From: Bradyrhizobium sp. PSBB068
GTDB taxonomy: Bacteria; Pseudomonadota; Alphaproteobacteria; Rhizobiales; Xanthobacteraceae
Assembly: GCA_016839165.1 (NCBI GenBank)
Contig: CP069300.1
Location: 5,208,001 to 5,272,000 of the forward strand
Reading direction: 5' to 3'
DNA: 64,000 bases
In this document: one piece after another, positions 1 through 9,676 of the stretch
Position numbering within the stretch: the first letter of the stretch is position 1
Layout of the letters: each line of letters opens with the position of its first letter
Notes under the pieces: generated by a model
Seen by the model: the letters and a program-made list of their open reading frames with translations, nothing else
Databases searched by the model: none
Told to the model about the DNA's origin: nothing
Translations under genes and position numbers: made by a program

Positions 1-669
1 GCACTGCTCGCCTTCGGGGCAACGCTGCTGCAGCACGTGCCGGACGCCGCGCTCGGCGGCGTGCTGCTGTTCGTGGCGCTGCGCATCATCCGCGTGGCGC
101 AGATCGTCTTGATCTTCAGCCAGTCGTTCTACGAATTCCTGCTGGTGGTGGCGACGGCCGCCGCGATCATCGTGCTGCCGATCGAGCAAGGCGTCGCAGT
201 CGGCATCGCGCTATCGCTGTTGCACGGCATCTGGACCACGACGCAGGGCCGGCTGGTGGAATTCGTCCACGTCCCCGGCACCACGATCTGGTGGCCGACG
301 GGCCCGCACACGTCAGGCGAGCGCAAGGCAGGCATCGCGGTCGTCGGCCTGCAGGCACCGCTGTCGTTCCTCAACGCTGAAGGCTTCTACAGCGGCGTGC
401 TCAAGACCATCGGCGCGGCGGCACAAAAGCCGCGGCTGCTGGTGATCGAGGCCAGCGGCATGGTCGAGATCGACTTCACCGCGGCGCAGGCGCTGCGCGA
501 TCTGTTTCGCGAATGCCGTGATGACGGTGTGACGGTGGCCGTGGCACGGCTGGAATCCACCCGGGCGCAGGACGCGTTCGAGCGCTTCGATCTCTATGAG
601 GTGCTGCAACGGGACCACGTCTTCCACAGCGTCGACGAGGCGGTGCGTGCGCTGGGCGGGCAGACGTAG
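1..669 (+). CDS. SulP-family anion transporter with STAS domain, C-terminal part (5' end outside window)
   Basis: The frame is open from base 1 and ends at TAG 667-669, so only the last 222 residues are visible. The first ~75 residues are hydrophobic and look like the final membrane helices of a SulP (SLC26-like) sulfate/anion permease. The last ~120 residues fit a STAS domain, with the core LLVIEASGMVEIDFTAAQAL (about residues 144-163) resembling the anti-sigma-antagonist fold found at the C-terminus of SulP proteins. Function inferred from family: proton- or sodium-coupled uptake of sulfate or another anion across the inner membrane; the substrate cannot be told from this part. The first Met in the window (base 37) is internal, not a start. 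Confidence 0.8.
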   Translation, partial: ALLAFGATLLQHVPDAALGGVLLFVALRIIRVAQIVLIFSQSFYEFLLVVATAAAIIVLPIEQGVAVGIALSLLHGIWTTTQGRLVEFVHVPGTTIWWPTGPHTSGERKAGIAVVGLQAPLSFLNAEGFYSGVLKTIGAAAQKPRLLVIEASGMVEIDFTAAQALRDLFRECRDDGVTVAVARLESTRAQDAFERFDLYEVLQRDHVFHSVDEAVRALGGQT

Positions 670-925
670 ATTTGATGACGTCGTAGCCCGAATTGAGCTC
701 CGCACCGTCCGGGCTTCAGGCCGCTGATTTCGGAATATTGGAAAAGTATCCGTGAGTTGCCCGACGTGTCAAGTGGCTTGATCGAACGTCGTTTGGTCGA
801 ACGCCGGCCGCCGCCGACTGCTTTGCATGGGGTTGTTTTCGATATTTCGACAAGGCCCCCCGGGAGAGGCGCGCCGGACGTGCTGCAAGACCGATCGAGC
901 CCGATTTCCGCTCGGGTCGAGCGAC

Positions 926-1317
926 TCAAGCCTGCTCACTCTGCAGCGTCGGATGCTCCTTCAGCAGCTCCGCCTTGATCGAGCCCGCGTGGATGGCACG
1001 GAACAGCGCTCGTCCCGTCTTGATGTTGTTGGCCTTCATGCACAGACCAACGATCTCGCGCACCGCGGAGTCCCGCACCAGTTCGTCGGAGATCTTCATC
1101 GCGGTCTCCATCGCGACCTTGGCGGCGCGCTCATAGCGATCGCGCTCGATCTGCCGCTGCTTTGGTGAACGCTTGCCGGGCGAGCCGATCGCCTCGGCGC
1201 AGCCGGCCGCATGTGGCAGATCGCACGGATCCGCTGCGCAGCCTCAATGTCGCCGAGCGGCTGGGCGACGGGATCGTCCCAGATATCCGTGCGCTTGACC
1301 TTGTTGAACAACCACAT
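926..1317 (-). pseudogene. Small conserved hypothetical protein, apparently frameshifted
   Basis: Two overlapping minus-strand frames look like halves of one protein. The N-terminal half starts at ATG 1315-1317 (MWLFNKVKRTDIWDDPVAQP...) and runs plausibly to about base 1215, after which its composition becomes a meaningless Arg/Ser/Pro run. The C-terminal half, in another frame, reads sensibly from about 1205 (KQRQIERDRYERAAKVAMET...) through KISDELVRDSAVREIVGLCM to TGA at 926-928. This second frame has a stop just upstream near 1245, so it has no start of its own except an internal Met at 1111. A one-register shift near 1205-1240 would join them into a protein of about 130 aa. I recall similar short proteins in Bradyrhizobium but no function. 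It could be a real pseudogene or a sequencing error. Confidence 0.5.
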
Positions 1318-1529
1318 TGCCGTGCCTCGAAAGCGCGGCAAGCATAACTGGCCCTGGTGCAACCTGTGAATGGCGGAGTCTGCGCGATGCCGAGCAAGCG
1401 GCGAGCTATGGCGCTAGAGCCACACCGCGCCGCCCGCTCCGCGAAATAGACGTGCGAAGCAAGAAGCCAAGTTTACACTGCGTCACACGCGGGGCAAAAA
1501 AGTTCCGCACACGGACGCTGACGAATCCT

Positions 1530-1558
1530 CTGCGGCGTGACGACGCCTCACGCCGCAG
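1530..1558 (-). terminator. Hairpin at the 3' end of the FAD-dehydrogenase gene
   Basis: An 11-bp perfect inverted repeat (CTGCGGCGTGA at 1530-1540, TCACGCCGCAG at 1548-1558, 7-nt loop) overlaps the stop codon of the minus-strand dehydrogenase gene. There is no clear U-run after it, so it may be a weak terminator or an mRNA-stabilising 3' stem. Confidence 0.45.
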
Positions 1559-2972
1559 GAACGATCTTTCCGGGATTGAAAATGTTTTGCGGATCGAGCG
1601 CGAGCTTCAGCGCCCGCATCGCATCGAGCGCCTCGGGACCGAGCTCGGCCTTCAGATATTTCTGCTTGCCCTGCCCGATGCCGTGCTCGCCGGTGCAGGT
1701 GCCGCCCATCGCCTGCGCACGTTCGACCAGCCGATGCATGAACTCCTCACCGCGCGCCATCTCGCCCGTGTCGTTGACGTCGCAGAGCATCGAGCAGTGG
1801 AAATTGCCGTCGCCGACATGGCCGACGATCGGCGACAGCAGATTGAGCCGCTTCAAATCCTCTTCGGTCTCGGTGACGCAATCGGCCAGCCGCGAGATCG
1901 GCACGCAGACGTCGGTGGCGACGACGCCGATGCTGTCGCCGGGGCGCAGCGCCTTGACGGACCAGTAGGCGTCATGCCGGGCCTGCCACAGTCTGGTGCG
2001 GTCCTCCGGCTTGGTGGTCCAGGTGAAGTCGCCACCACCGCATTCCGCGGCGATGTCGCGGAAATTCTTCGACTGCTCGGCAACCTCGACCTCGCTGCCG
2101 TGGAATTCGAGCAGCAGCAGCGGCGTCTCGGGCAGCGACAGCTTCGAGTAGCTGTTGCAGGCCTTCACCTGCGCGGCGTTGAGCAACTCGATCCGGGCGA
2201 CCGGGATGCCGGTCTGGATCGCGAGGATCGTGGCCTGGCAGGCGCCGCGTACGGTCTCGAACGAACACGCGGCGGCCGCGATCGTGTCGGGAATGCCGCG
2301 CAGGCGGATGGTCAGTTCCGAGATGATGCCGAGCGTGCCCTCGGCGCCGACGAACAGATGCGTGAGATCATAGCCGGCCGACGACTTCTTGGCGCGGGTG
2401 CCGGTCGTGATGATCTCGCCGTCGCCGCGCACCACCTTCAGCGCCAGCACGTTCTCGCGCATGGTGCCGTAGCGCACCGCGTTGGTGCCGGAGGCACGGG
2501 TCGAGGTCATGCCGCCGAGCGAGGCATCGGCGCCGGGATCGATCGGGAAGAACAGGCCCTGGTCGCGCAGATGCTCGTTCAGCGCCTTCCGCGTCACGCC
2601 GGGCTGGATCACGCAGTCGAGGTCCTCGGCATGCACCTCGAGCACCTTGTTCATGTCGCGCAGATCGATGCAGACGCCGCCCGCCGGCGCGTTGACCTGG
2701 CCTTCGAGCGAGGTTCCGGTGCCGAACGCGATCACCGGCACGCGATTGGCGGCGCAGATCCGCACCACGTCCTGGATGTCGGCGGTTTCCTGCGCCATCA
2801 CGACCGCGTCCGGCGGCTGGTTCGGCAGCCACGTGGTGGTATGGGCGTGCTGCTCGCGCACCGCCTGCGACGTGACGAGCCGGTTGCCGAACCGCGCCGC
2901 CAGCGCATCGATCGCGCGCTTCAGGGCCTCAGGTTCAGGTCGCGTCACATTGCTCGAAATCGTTGTCGCCAC
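1548..2972 (-). CDS. FAD-binding D-2-hydroxyacid dehydrogenase (D-lactate dehydrogenase cytochrome / GlcD type)
   Basis: A 474-aa protein of the vanillyl-alcohol-oxidase/PCMH FAD family. The N-terminal FAD-binding half (about residues 45-220) has the FGTGTSLEGQ loop near residue 84 and a later GGMTSTRASGTNAVRYG segment. The C-terminal cap half has the metal-site motif HVGDGNFH and the conserved ending GEHGIGQGKQKYL...DPQNIFNPGKIVP. Family members oxidise D-lactate, glycolate or similar 2-hydroxyacids and pass electrons to cytochrome c or the quinone pool. The exact substrate is not decided. I place the start at GTG 2970-2972 because GGAGGA lies 8 nt upstream; a longer frame starting at 3008 lacks such a site. 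It is divergent from the thioesterase gene at 3106. Confidence 0.85.
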   Translation of the reverse strand: MATTISSNVTRPEPEALKRAIDALAARFGNRLVTSQAVREQHAHTTTWLPNQPPDAVVMAQETADIQDVVRICAANRVPVIAFGTGTSLEGQVNAPAGGVCIDLRDMNKVLEVHAEDLDCVIQPGVTRKALNEHLRDQGLFFPIDPGADASLGGMTSTRASGTNAVRYGTMRENVLALKVVRGDGEIITTGTRAKKSSAGYDLTHLFVGAEGTLGIISELTIRLRGIPDTIAAAACSFETVRGACQATILAIQTGIPVARIELLNAAQVKACNSYSKLSLPETPLLLLEFHGSEVEVAEQSKNFRDIAAECGGGDFTWTTKPEDRTRLWQARHDAYWSVKALRPGDSIGVVATDVCVPISRLADCVTETEEDLKRLNLLSPIVGHVGDGNFHCSMLCDVNDTGEMARGEEFMHRLVERAQAMGGTCTGEHGIGQGKQKYLKAELGPEALDAMRALKLALDPQNIFNPGKIVPAA

Positions 2973-2980
2973 GTCAAATT

Positions 2981-2986
2981 TCCTCC
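2981..2986 (-). promoter_or_regulatory. Shine-Dalgarno deciding the GTG start of the FAD dehydrogenase
   Basis: On the minus strand GGAGGA occupies 2986-2981, 8 nt before GTG at 2972-2970. This supports the GTG start over the frame-open Met 12 codons upstream. Confidence 0.6.
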
Positions 2987-3105
2987 CGGCTTTAGCCGAC
3001 CGTGGCAAAGCTTGTATAAGGGGTCAAGAGAGCCTGACTTGAAAAAGTGGCCGCCGGAGTCACAGAAAAGCTCATGCTCGCAAGGCAACGAACCGGGGAT
3101 GGAAG

Positions 3106-3621
3106 ATGACGTCAGAGACTGCCACGAGCGAGATGCCGCTTCCACCAGCCCCGTTCAGATCGTCCGTGATGCAGATCGAGCCGCAATGGATCGACTATAA
3201 CGGCCATCTCAACATGGCCTATTACAATGTGATGTTCGACCGCGCCATCGACGAGATGTGGCTGCAACTCGGCATCGGGCCGGTCTACATGAAGGCACGG
3301 CACTGCTCGACCTTCACCGCCGAATGCCACGTGCGCTACTTGCGGGAAATCCATCTCGGCGATCCCGTGCAGGTTTCGGTCTTCCTGCTCGGCGCCGACG
3401 AAAAACGGCTGCACACATTCGAGGAGCTGCGCCATGCCACCGAGGGCTGGCTGTCGGCGACCTCGGAAAACCTCACGCTGCACATCGACATGGAGGCGCG
3501 CAAGGTAGCGGCATTTCCGCCTGACATCCGCGCCCGCGTCAAGGCGATCGTGGACAGCTATGCCGGCGTGCCGCACCCCGAGGGCATCGGCCGCAACGTG
3601 GCGATGCCCTCGAGAAAATAG
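3106..3621 (+). CDS. Hot-dog fold acyl-CoA thioesterase family protein
   Basis: 171 aa. After about 20 disordered residues the segment IEPQWIDYNGHLNMAYYNVM matches the active-site region of 4-hydroxybenzoyl-CoA thioesterase-like hot-dog proteins (the D-x-x-G-H-x-N-x-x-Y pattern with Asp as nucleophile/base). FDRAIDEMW and VRYLREIHLGDPVQV follow, as in the usual helix and second strand. Family role: hydrolysis of acyl-CoA thioesters in the cytoplasm; relatives occur in carnitine and aromatic degradation. The neighbours give no pathway. ATG 3106 is used; another in-frame Met lies 10 codons later and either is possible. It is divergent from the dehydrogenase at 2972, with 133 bases between the starts. 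Confidence 0.8.
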   Translation: MTSETATSEMPLPPAPFRSSVMQIEPQWIDYNGHLNMAYYNVMFDRAIDEMWLQLGIGPVYMKARHCSTFTAECHVRYLREIHLGDPVQVSVFLLGADEKRLHTFEELRHATEGWLSATSENLTLHIDMEARKVAAFPPDIRARVKAIVDSYAGVPHPEGIGRNVAMPSRK

Positions 3622-3631
3622 CCAGCCTTGG

Positions 3632-3805
3632 CTACACTCGCGTGCGGCCGCGCGCCAATCCGACCACCGCCGACACCAGGAAAAGGATGATGGCGATGAA
3701 GAAGATCGCCTTGGCGATTTCGATCGAGGCGCCGGCGATGCCGCCGAAGCCCAAGATGCCCGCGATCAGGGCGATGACCAGGAATGTGACGACCCAGCTC
3801 AGCAT
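3632..3805 (-). CDS. DUF1328-type (YtjA-like) small membrane protein
   Basis: 57 aa starting [20 protein letters not shown] and ending LARGRTRV, with two transmembrane segments separated by a small-residue-rich turn ([16 protein letters not shown]). This is the typical length and pattern of the DUF1328/UPF0391 family, whose function is unknown. The frame is open upstream to 3940, but ATG 3803-3805 matches the family start. It converges with the thioesterase gene (10 bases between the stops). Confidence 0.85.
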   Translation of the reverse strand: MLSWVVTFLVIALIAGILGFGGIAGASIEIAKAIFFIAIILFLVSAVVGLARGRTRV

Positions 3806-4086
3806 GATCAAACCTCTGCTTGGTTTCCTCGCGCCGCCTTTCGCCCGGCGCCATAGCTTGAGGAAACAAATCGGCAGCGGAACGCTGGTTCCTGAGGGTG
3901 AAACCGCGAAATTTTCGCCGATTTCAGGAACCAAGCTCACACTGGACTGCTGCCAAAACCGTGACTGCCGTCGGGGATAAAACCTGTCAAAACGGCCGAT
4001 CAGGCCCTATATGGCCTTCAATCCCTGCTAAGAAAGCTCCCCTTCACCGTCCCACGGTGCCATCGTGGGGCCGAGACGATTCGCCA

Positions 4087-6600
4087 ATGACCGAGCCGAG
4101 CAAATTGCCCCATCACGGCGTTCCCGAGCACCAGCCTGCGGCTGGCGGCATCGCCGCGCGTGCGCGGGCGGCCGCCGGTCCGCAATATCTCAACGGCCTC
4201 AACCCCGAGCAGCGCGAGGCGGTCGAGACGCTCGACGGTCCCGTATTGGTGCTCGCCGGCGCCGGCACCGGCAAGACGCGCGTGTTGACCACGCGCATCG
4301 CGCATATCCTGAGCCAGGGCCGCGCGCGCCCGCAGGAAATCCTGTCGGTCACCTTCACCAACAAGGCGGCGCGCGAGATGAAGCTGCGGCTCGGCCAGAT
4401 GCTCGGCCAGGCGGTCGAGGGCATGCCGTGGCTCGGCACCTTCCACTCGATCGGCGGCCGCATCCTGCGCATCCATGCCGAGCTGGTGCAGCTCAAATCC
4501 AATTTCACCGTGCTCGACGTCGACGACCAGGTGCGGCTCTTGAAGCAATTGCTGCAGGCCGAGAACATCGACGACAAGCGCTGGCCGGCGCGGATGCTGG
4601 CCGGGCTGATCGACAGCTGGAAGAATCGCGGGTTGTCGCCGTCGCAGGTGCCGGCGGGCGAGGCCGCCTCGTTCGGCAACGGCAAGGGCGGCAAGATCTA
4701 CGCGACCTATCAGGAGCGGCTGAAGATCCTCAACGCCGCCGATTTCGGCGACCTGCTGCTCGAGAACATCCGGCTGTTCCGCGAGAACCCCGACGTGCTG
4801 CGACAGTACCAGAACCGCTTCAAGTTCATCCTGGTCGACGAATATCAGGACACCAACGTCGCGCAATATCTGTGGCTGCGGCTGCTGTCGCAGGCGCCTG
4901 CGCGGCAGGGTCTTCCGATCTCGGCAATCATTCCCGGCGCGACCGATGCTGAACCGGCGAAGGAAGACGCCACCGCGCAACCGGCGCCGGCTCCGCCGTC
5001 CGCACCGCCGCGCAACATCTGCTGCGTCGGCGACGACGATCAGTCGATCTATGGCTGGCGCGGCGCCGAGGTCGACAACATCCTGCGCTTCGAGCACGAT
5101 TTCCCCGGCGCCAAGGTGATCCGGCTCGAGCGCAACTACCGCTCGACCGGCCACATCCTCGCCGCGGCCTCGCATCTGATCGCGCACAATGAAGGCCGGC
5201 TCGGCAAGACGCTGCGCACCGAGGACGTCGACGGCGAGAAGGTCACCGTCACCGGCTCCTGGGATTCGGAAGAGGAAGCGCGGGCGATCGGCGAGGAGCT
5301 CGAGGAGCTGCAGCGCGCCGGCGAGAACCTCAACGACGTTGCCATCCTGGTCCGCGCCTCGTTCCAGATGCGCGAGTTCGAGGACCGCTTCGTCACGCTC
5401 GGCCTGCCCTACCGCGTGATCGGCGGCCCCAGATTCTATGAGCGCGCCGAAATCCGCGACGCGCTGGCGTATTTGCGCACCATCAATTCGCCGGCCGACG
5501 ATCTCGCCTTTGAGCGCATCGTCAACGTGCCGAAGCGCGGCCTCGGCGACGCCACCGTGCAGCTGCTGCATGACCATGCCCGCAAGCGCCGGATTCCGCT
5601 GTTCGAGGCGGCGCGCGCCGTGGTCGAGACCGACGAGCTGAAGCCGAAGGCGCGGGGCTCGCTGCGCGGCCTCGTCATGCAGTTCGACCGCTGGCGCGCC
5701 CAGCGCGAGGTCACCTCGCACACCGAGCTCGCCGAGATCGTGCTCGACGAGAGCGGCTACACCGAGATGTGGCAGAAGGACCGCTCGGCGGACGCCGCGG
5801 GCCGGCTCGACAACCTCAAGGAACTGGTGCGCTCGATGGAGGAATTCGAGAACCTGCAAGGGTTTCTCGAACATATCTCGCTGGTGATGGACCGCGACGG
5901 CGAGGCCGGCGACGAGGCGGTGTCGCTGATGACGCTGCATTCGGCCAAGGGCCTCGAATTCGACAACGTGTTCCTGCCGGGCTGGGAGGAGGGCCTGTTC
6001 CCGAGTCAGCGCACGCTGGACGAACAGGGCCGCGCCGGGCTCGAGGAAGAGCGCCGCCTCGCCCATGTCGGGCTGACCCGCGCCCGCCGCCGCGCAAAAA
6101 TCTATTTCGCCACCAACCGCCGCATCCATGGCACCTGGTCGACCACGATCCCTTCCCGCTTCCTCGACGAGCTGCCGGCGCACAATGTCGAGATCACCGA
6201 ATCCAAGGGTGGATCGGGCTGGGGCGGCAGCGGTGGCTACGGCGCCTCGCGCTTCGACAACCTCGAATCATTCGGCTCGAGCTATTCCACCCCGGGCTGG
6301 CAGCGCGCCCAGGCCAACCGCGGCCGCGGTGGCGGGGGCCGTGGCGGCGGCTTCGAGGAGCGGCAATCATCTTTTTCGTCTGATAGCTTCAGCCGCACCA
6401 AGCGCGGCCCAATGGTGATCGAGGGCGAGCTGGTGGCGAAGTCCACCGGCACGACGTCGGAATTTTCGCTGGACGATCGGGTGTTTCACCAGAAATTCGG
6501 CTACGGCCATGTGGTGAAGATCGACGGCAACAAGCTGACCATCGCCTTCGAAAAGGCCGGCGAGAAGAAGGTGGTCGACAGCTTTGTGGAGCGGGCGTGA
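4087..6600 (+). CDS. uvrD: UvrD/PcrA-type superfamily I DNA helicase
   Basis: 837 aa. Walker A GAGTGKT lies at 58-64 after the Q-motif region LNPEQREAV. Motif II ILVDEYQDTN is near 247-256, motif III GDDDQSIYGWRGA near 315-327, and motif VI VGLTRARRRAKI is in the C-terminal helicase half. Such enzymes are 3'-5' ATP-dependent helicases for nucleotide-excision and mismatch repair and for removing RecA filaments. About 40 residues rich in Ala and Pro separate motifs II and III (roughly 270-310), an insertion I recognise from rhizobial UvrD. Residues ~707-755 form a Gly/Arg-rich linker, and the last ~40 residues (VFHQKFGYGHVVKIDGNKLT) match the PcrA/UvrD C-terminal Tudor-like domain. ATG 4087 (MTEPSK) is chosen; the frame is open further upstream without family-like sequence. 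Confidence 0.93.
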   Translation: MTEPSKLPHHGVPEHQPAAGGIAARARAAAGPQYLNGLNPEQREAVETLDGPVLVLAGAGTGKTRVLTTRIAHILSQGRARPQEILSVTFTNKAAREMKLRLGQMLGQAVEGMPWLGTFHSIGGRILRIHAELVQLKSNFTVLDVDDQVRLLKQLLQAENIDDKRWPARMLAGLIDSWKNRGLSPSQVPAGEAASFGNGKGGKIYATYQERLKILNAADFGDLLLENIRLFRENPDVLRQYQNRFKFILVDEYQDTNVAQYLWLRLLSQAPARQGLPISAIIPGATDAEPAKEDATAQPAPAPPSAPPRNICCVGDDDQSIYGWRGAEVDNILRFEHDFPGAKVIRLERNYRSTGHILAAASHLIAHNEGRLGKTLRTEDVDGEKVTVTGSWDSEEEARAIGEELEELQRAGENLNDVAILVRASFQMREFEDRFVTLGLPYRVIGGPRFYERAEIRDALAYLRTINSPADDLAFERIVNVPKRGLGDATVQLLHDHARKRRIPLFEAARAVVETDELKPKARGSLRGLVMQFDRWRAQREVTSHTELAEIVLDESGYTEMWQKDRSADAAGRLDNLKELVRSMEEFENLQGFLEHISLVMDRDGEAGDEAVSLMTLHSAKGLEFDNVFLPGWEEGLFPSQRTLDEQGRAGLEEERRLAHVGLTRARRRAKIYFATNRRIHGTWSTTIPSRFLDELPAHNVEITESKGGSGWGGSGGYGASRFDNLESFGSSYSTPGWQRAQANRGRGGGGRGGGFEERQSSFSSDSFSRTKRGPMVIEGELVAKSTGTTSEFSLDDRVFHQKFGYGHVVKIDGNKLTIAFEKAGEKKVVDSFVERA

Positions 6601-6663
6601 CAGAACGGCCTTCTCTGTTCGTAGCCCTTGACCCCAGTTGAATTCACGGGTTGAGATGGCCCC

Positions 6664-7077
6664 ATGGTCCGGGGTGGGTTTTTCCTTTTTGTCGTCGCGC
6701 TCACTGCGCCGTCGCTGGCGGTCGCGGAGACGCTCAGCTTTGGCGATTCGGCAGCCGCACTCGCCAAGGCCTGCGGCGCAGACATCACCGCCAACTGCCG
6801 CGGCGTCAACCTCGACTCCAACCGCCTTAAGGAATGCCTGTCGCGCAACCGCGACGTGATCTCGCCGACCTGCAAGGAGAGCTACTTCTCCACCCTCGAT
6901 GCGATCCAGAAGCGGATCGCGGCGCGCGTGACGGTTGCCAATGCCTGCACCCGCGAGATCGTCAAGGTGTGCGGCGGCTCGACCAAGGAGACCAGCAAAT
7001 CGGTGCCCTGCCTGGTCGCCGCCAAGGGCCTCAGCCGCAATTGCGCCCAGGCGATCAATGACGCGGGGTATCAGTGA
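6664..7077 (+). CDS. Secreted cysteine-rich repeat protein
   Basis: 137 aa with a clear signal peptide (MVRGGFFLFVVALTAPSLAVAE). The mature part has eight cysteines in spaced pairs (ACGADITANC, ECLSRNRDVISPTC, ACTREIVKVCGGS, PCLVAAKGLSRNC), the pattern of Golgi-apparatus-type cysteine-rich repeats found in exported bacterial proteins. Even Cys count and export suggest disulfide bonds in the periplasm. The function is unknown. Its TGA overlaps the ATG of the OmpA-like gene (TGATG at 7075-7079), so the two are likely translated as a pair. Confidence 0.7.
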   Translation: MVRGGFFLFVVALTAPSLAVAETLSFGDSAAALAKACGADITANCRGVNLDSNRLKECLSRNRDVISPTCKESYFSTLDAIQKRIAARVTVANACTREIVKVCGGSTKETSKSVPCLVAAKGLSRNCAQAINDAGYQ

Positions 7078-7739
7078 TGCGCCGAGGCCTGCGCGATCTC
7101 GGCCTGCTCGGCACGCTGGTCTTGCTGGCGATGCCGCTCGCGCATGCGCAGACCGCGATCACGCGCGATGACGTCATCGCCAAGCTGGATCATTTCGAGA
7201 CGGCTGCCGAGATCGACGTTCCCGCGCTGCGCCAGCAGGTGCTCGAACGATCACGCTCGCGTTCGAAGAACGAGCCGCCGCCGTCGAAGCGGCCACCGAT
7301 CGCCCCCGACCTGAACAACCTGCCGGCATTCAATGCCGACATCCAGTTCGACGTCGACACGCCGATCGTGCTGCCGAATTCCTATCAGACCGTCGGGCGT
7401 ATCGCCGATGCGCTGACGCACGCCTCGCTATTGCCGTACACCTTCCTGATCGTCGGTCACATCGAATCGACCGGCCGGCGCGAGAACAACGTGATCCTGA
7501 GCCAGCGGCGGGCCGACGCGATCCGCGACATTCTGGTCAACACCTTCAAGATCGCGCCCAAGCGCCTGCAATCGGTCGGGCTTGGCGAAGAGCAGTTGCT
7601 CGATCCCACCCGCATCAATGCGCCAGTCAACAACCAGGTGCAGATCATGCTGGTCGCGAAGGTCGCTGACGAGCCCGCCGCGCACCCAGCCCCGGCGGCG
7701 GCGGCCAAGAAGCCGCCGAAATCAATGAAGAAGCGTTGA
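7077..7739 (+). CDS. OmpA-family exported protein
   Basis: 220 aa with a signal peptide ending near ALAHAQT (about residue 26). A Pro/Ser/Arg linker follows. Residues ~85-200 form an OmpA_C/Pal-like peptidoglycan-binding domain: [20 protein letters not shown], the core [32 protein letters not shown] and [10 protein letters not shown]. The usual GHTDxxG motif appears as GHIESTG, so the Asp that contacts diaminopimelate in OmpA is replaced and binding may differ. The C-terminus is Ala/Pro/Lys-rich. ATG 7077 overlaps the upstream stop; GTG 7074 is an alternative. It is likely periplasmic and cell-wall associated, and co-expressed with the Cys-rich protein. Confidence 0.75.
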   Translation: MRRGLRDLGLLGTLVLLAMPLAHAQTAITRDDVIAKLDHFETAAEIDVPALRQQVLERSRSRSKNEPPPSKRPPIAPDLNNLPAFNADIQFDVDTPIVLPNSYQTVGRIADALTHASLLPYTFLIVGHIESTGRRENNVILSQRRADAIRDILVNTFKIAPKRLQSVGLGEEQLLDPTRINAPVNNQVQIMLVAKVADEPAAHPAPAAAAKKPPKSMKKR

Positions 7740-7891
7740 GGCGACTTTTCCGCCACACCACAGCACGAATTTTCTGTCCGGCCGGGTGATTGCAGAACGG
7801 ATTATACGTCCCTATCTGCGCTTGACCCTCACTCCGCCCCGCCGGCCCCGATCCGCGTCGGCCATCCCTCCCTCACGCCTCCGACGCTTTC

Positions 7892-8811
<920 letters not shown>

Positions 8812-8815
<4 letters not shown>

Positions 8816-9573
8816 ACTATCGCGCGATCCGGGCGATCTATCTGTTCGAAATGGCGCGCACCTGGCGCACGCTGCTGCAGAGCATCGTCTCGCCCGTGGT
8901 CTCGACCTCGCTGTATTTCGTGGTGTTCGGCGCTGCGATCGGCTCGCGCATCACCGAGGTCGAGGGCGTCAGCTACGGCACCTTCATCGTGCCCGGCCTC
9001 GTGATGCTGTCGGTGCTGACACAGAGCATCTCCAACGCCTCGTTCGGCATCTACTTCCCGAAATTCGCCGGCACAATCTACGAGATCCTGTCGGCGCCGA
9101 TCTCGTATTTCGAGATCGTGATCGGCTATGTCGGCGCGGCCGCCACCAAGTCGATCATTCTCGGCCTGATCATCCTGGCGACCGCCGGACTGTTCGTACC
9201 GCTGCATATCCAGCATCCGGTCTGGATGCTGACATTCCTGGTGCTGACCGCGGTCACCTTCAGCCTGTTCGGCTTCATCATCGGCATCTGGGCCGACGGC
9301 TTCGAGAAGCTGCAGATGATCCCGATGCTGGTGGTGACGCCGCTGACCTTCCTCGGCGGCAGCTTCTACTCGGTGAACATGCTGCCGTCGGGCTGGCGCA
9401 CCATCACGCTGTTCAACCCGGTGGTCTATCTGATCTCCGGCTTCCGCTGGAGTTTCTACGAGATCGCCGATGTCAGCGTCGGGCTGAGCCTCGGCATGAC
9501 CGCAGCGTTCCTGATCGCCTGCATGGTGATCGTGGCCTGGATCTTCAGGACCGGATATCGGCTGAAGAACTGA
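8812..9573 (+). CDS. ABC-2 type transport permease (YadH-like)
   Basis: 253 aa, starting [20 protein letters not shown] with ATG inside the stop of the ATPase gene. It has six hydrophobic segments and the ABC-2 family features: the [20 protein letters not shown] region, a [10 protein letters not shown] segment near residue 180 and the [12 protein letters not shown] motif. It forms the inner-membrane pore with the ATPase at 7892. Length and motifs match E. coli YadH. A palindromic repeat follows its stop directly. Confidence 0.9.
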
Positions 9574-9578
9574 GACCC

Positions 9579-9668
9579 GTAGCCCGGATGAAGCGCAGCG
9601 CAATCCGGGACAGCCTCGCGGTTTGGCACCAGAGGCCCCGGATTTCGCTTGCGCTCCATCCGGGCTAC
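9579..9668. repeat. Palindromic intergenic repeat (GTAGCCCGGAT type)
   Basis: The two ends are inverted copies: GTAGCCCGGATGAAGCGCAG at the left and its near-complement ending CATCCGGGCTAC at the right, separated by ~30 bases. It sits 5 bases after the YadH-like stop and before the convergent Gly-rich gene. The transcript could fold into a long stem and may also serve as a bidirectional terminator. I recognise this family from rhizobial intergenic DNA. Confidence 0.75.
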
Positions 9669-9676
9669 GCACCAGC

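Noticed and set aside
1317..3200. Long open plus-strand frame (627 codons) across 1.3-3.2 kb
   Set aside because: It is the antisense shadow of the FAD dehydrogenase; Arg/His/Asp-rich composition with no domain, as is common opposite high-GC genes.
4018..6183. Minus-strand 721-codon frame opposite uvrD
   Set aside because: Shadow of uvrD; composition of Val/Asp/Arg repeats without motifs, while the plus strand carries every helicase motif.
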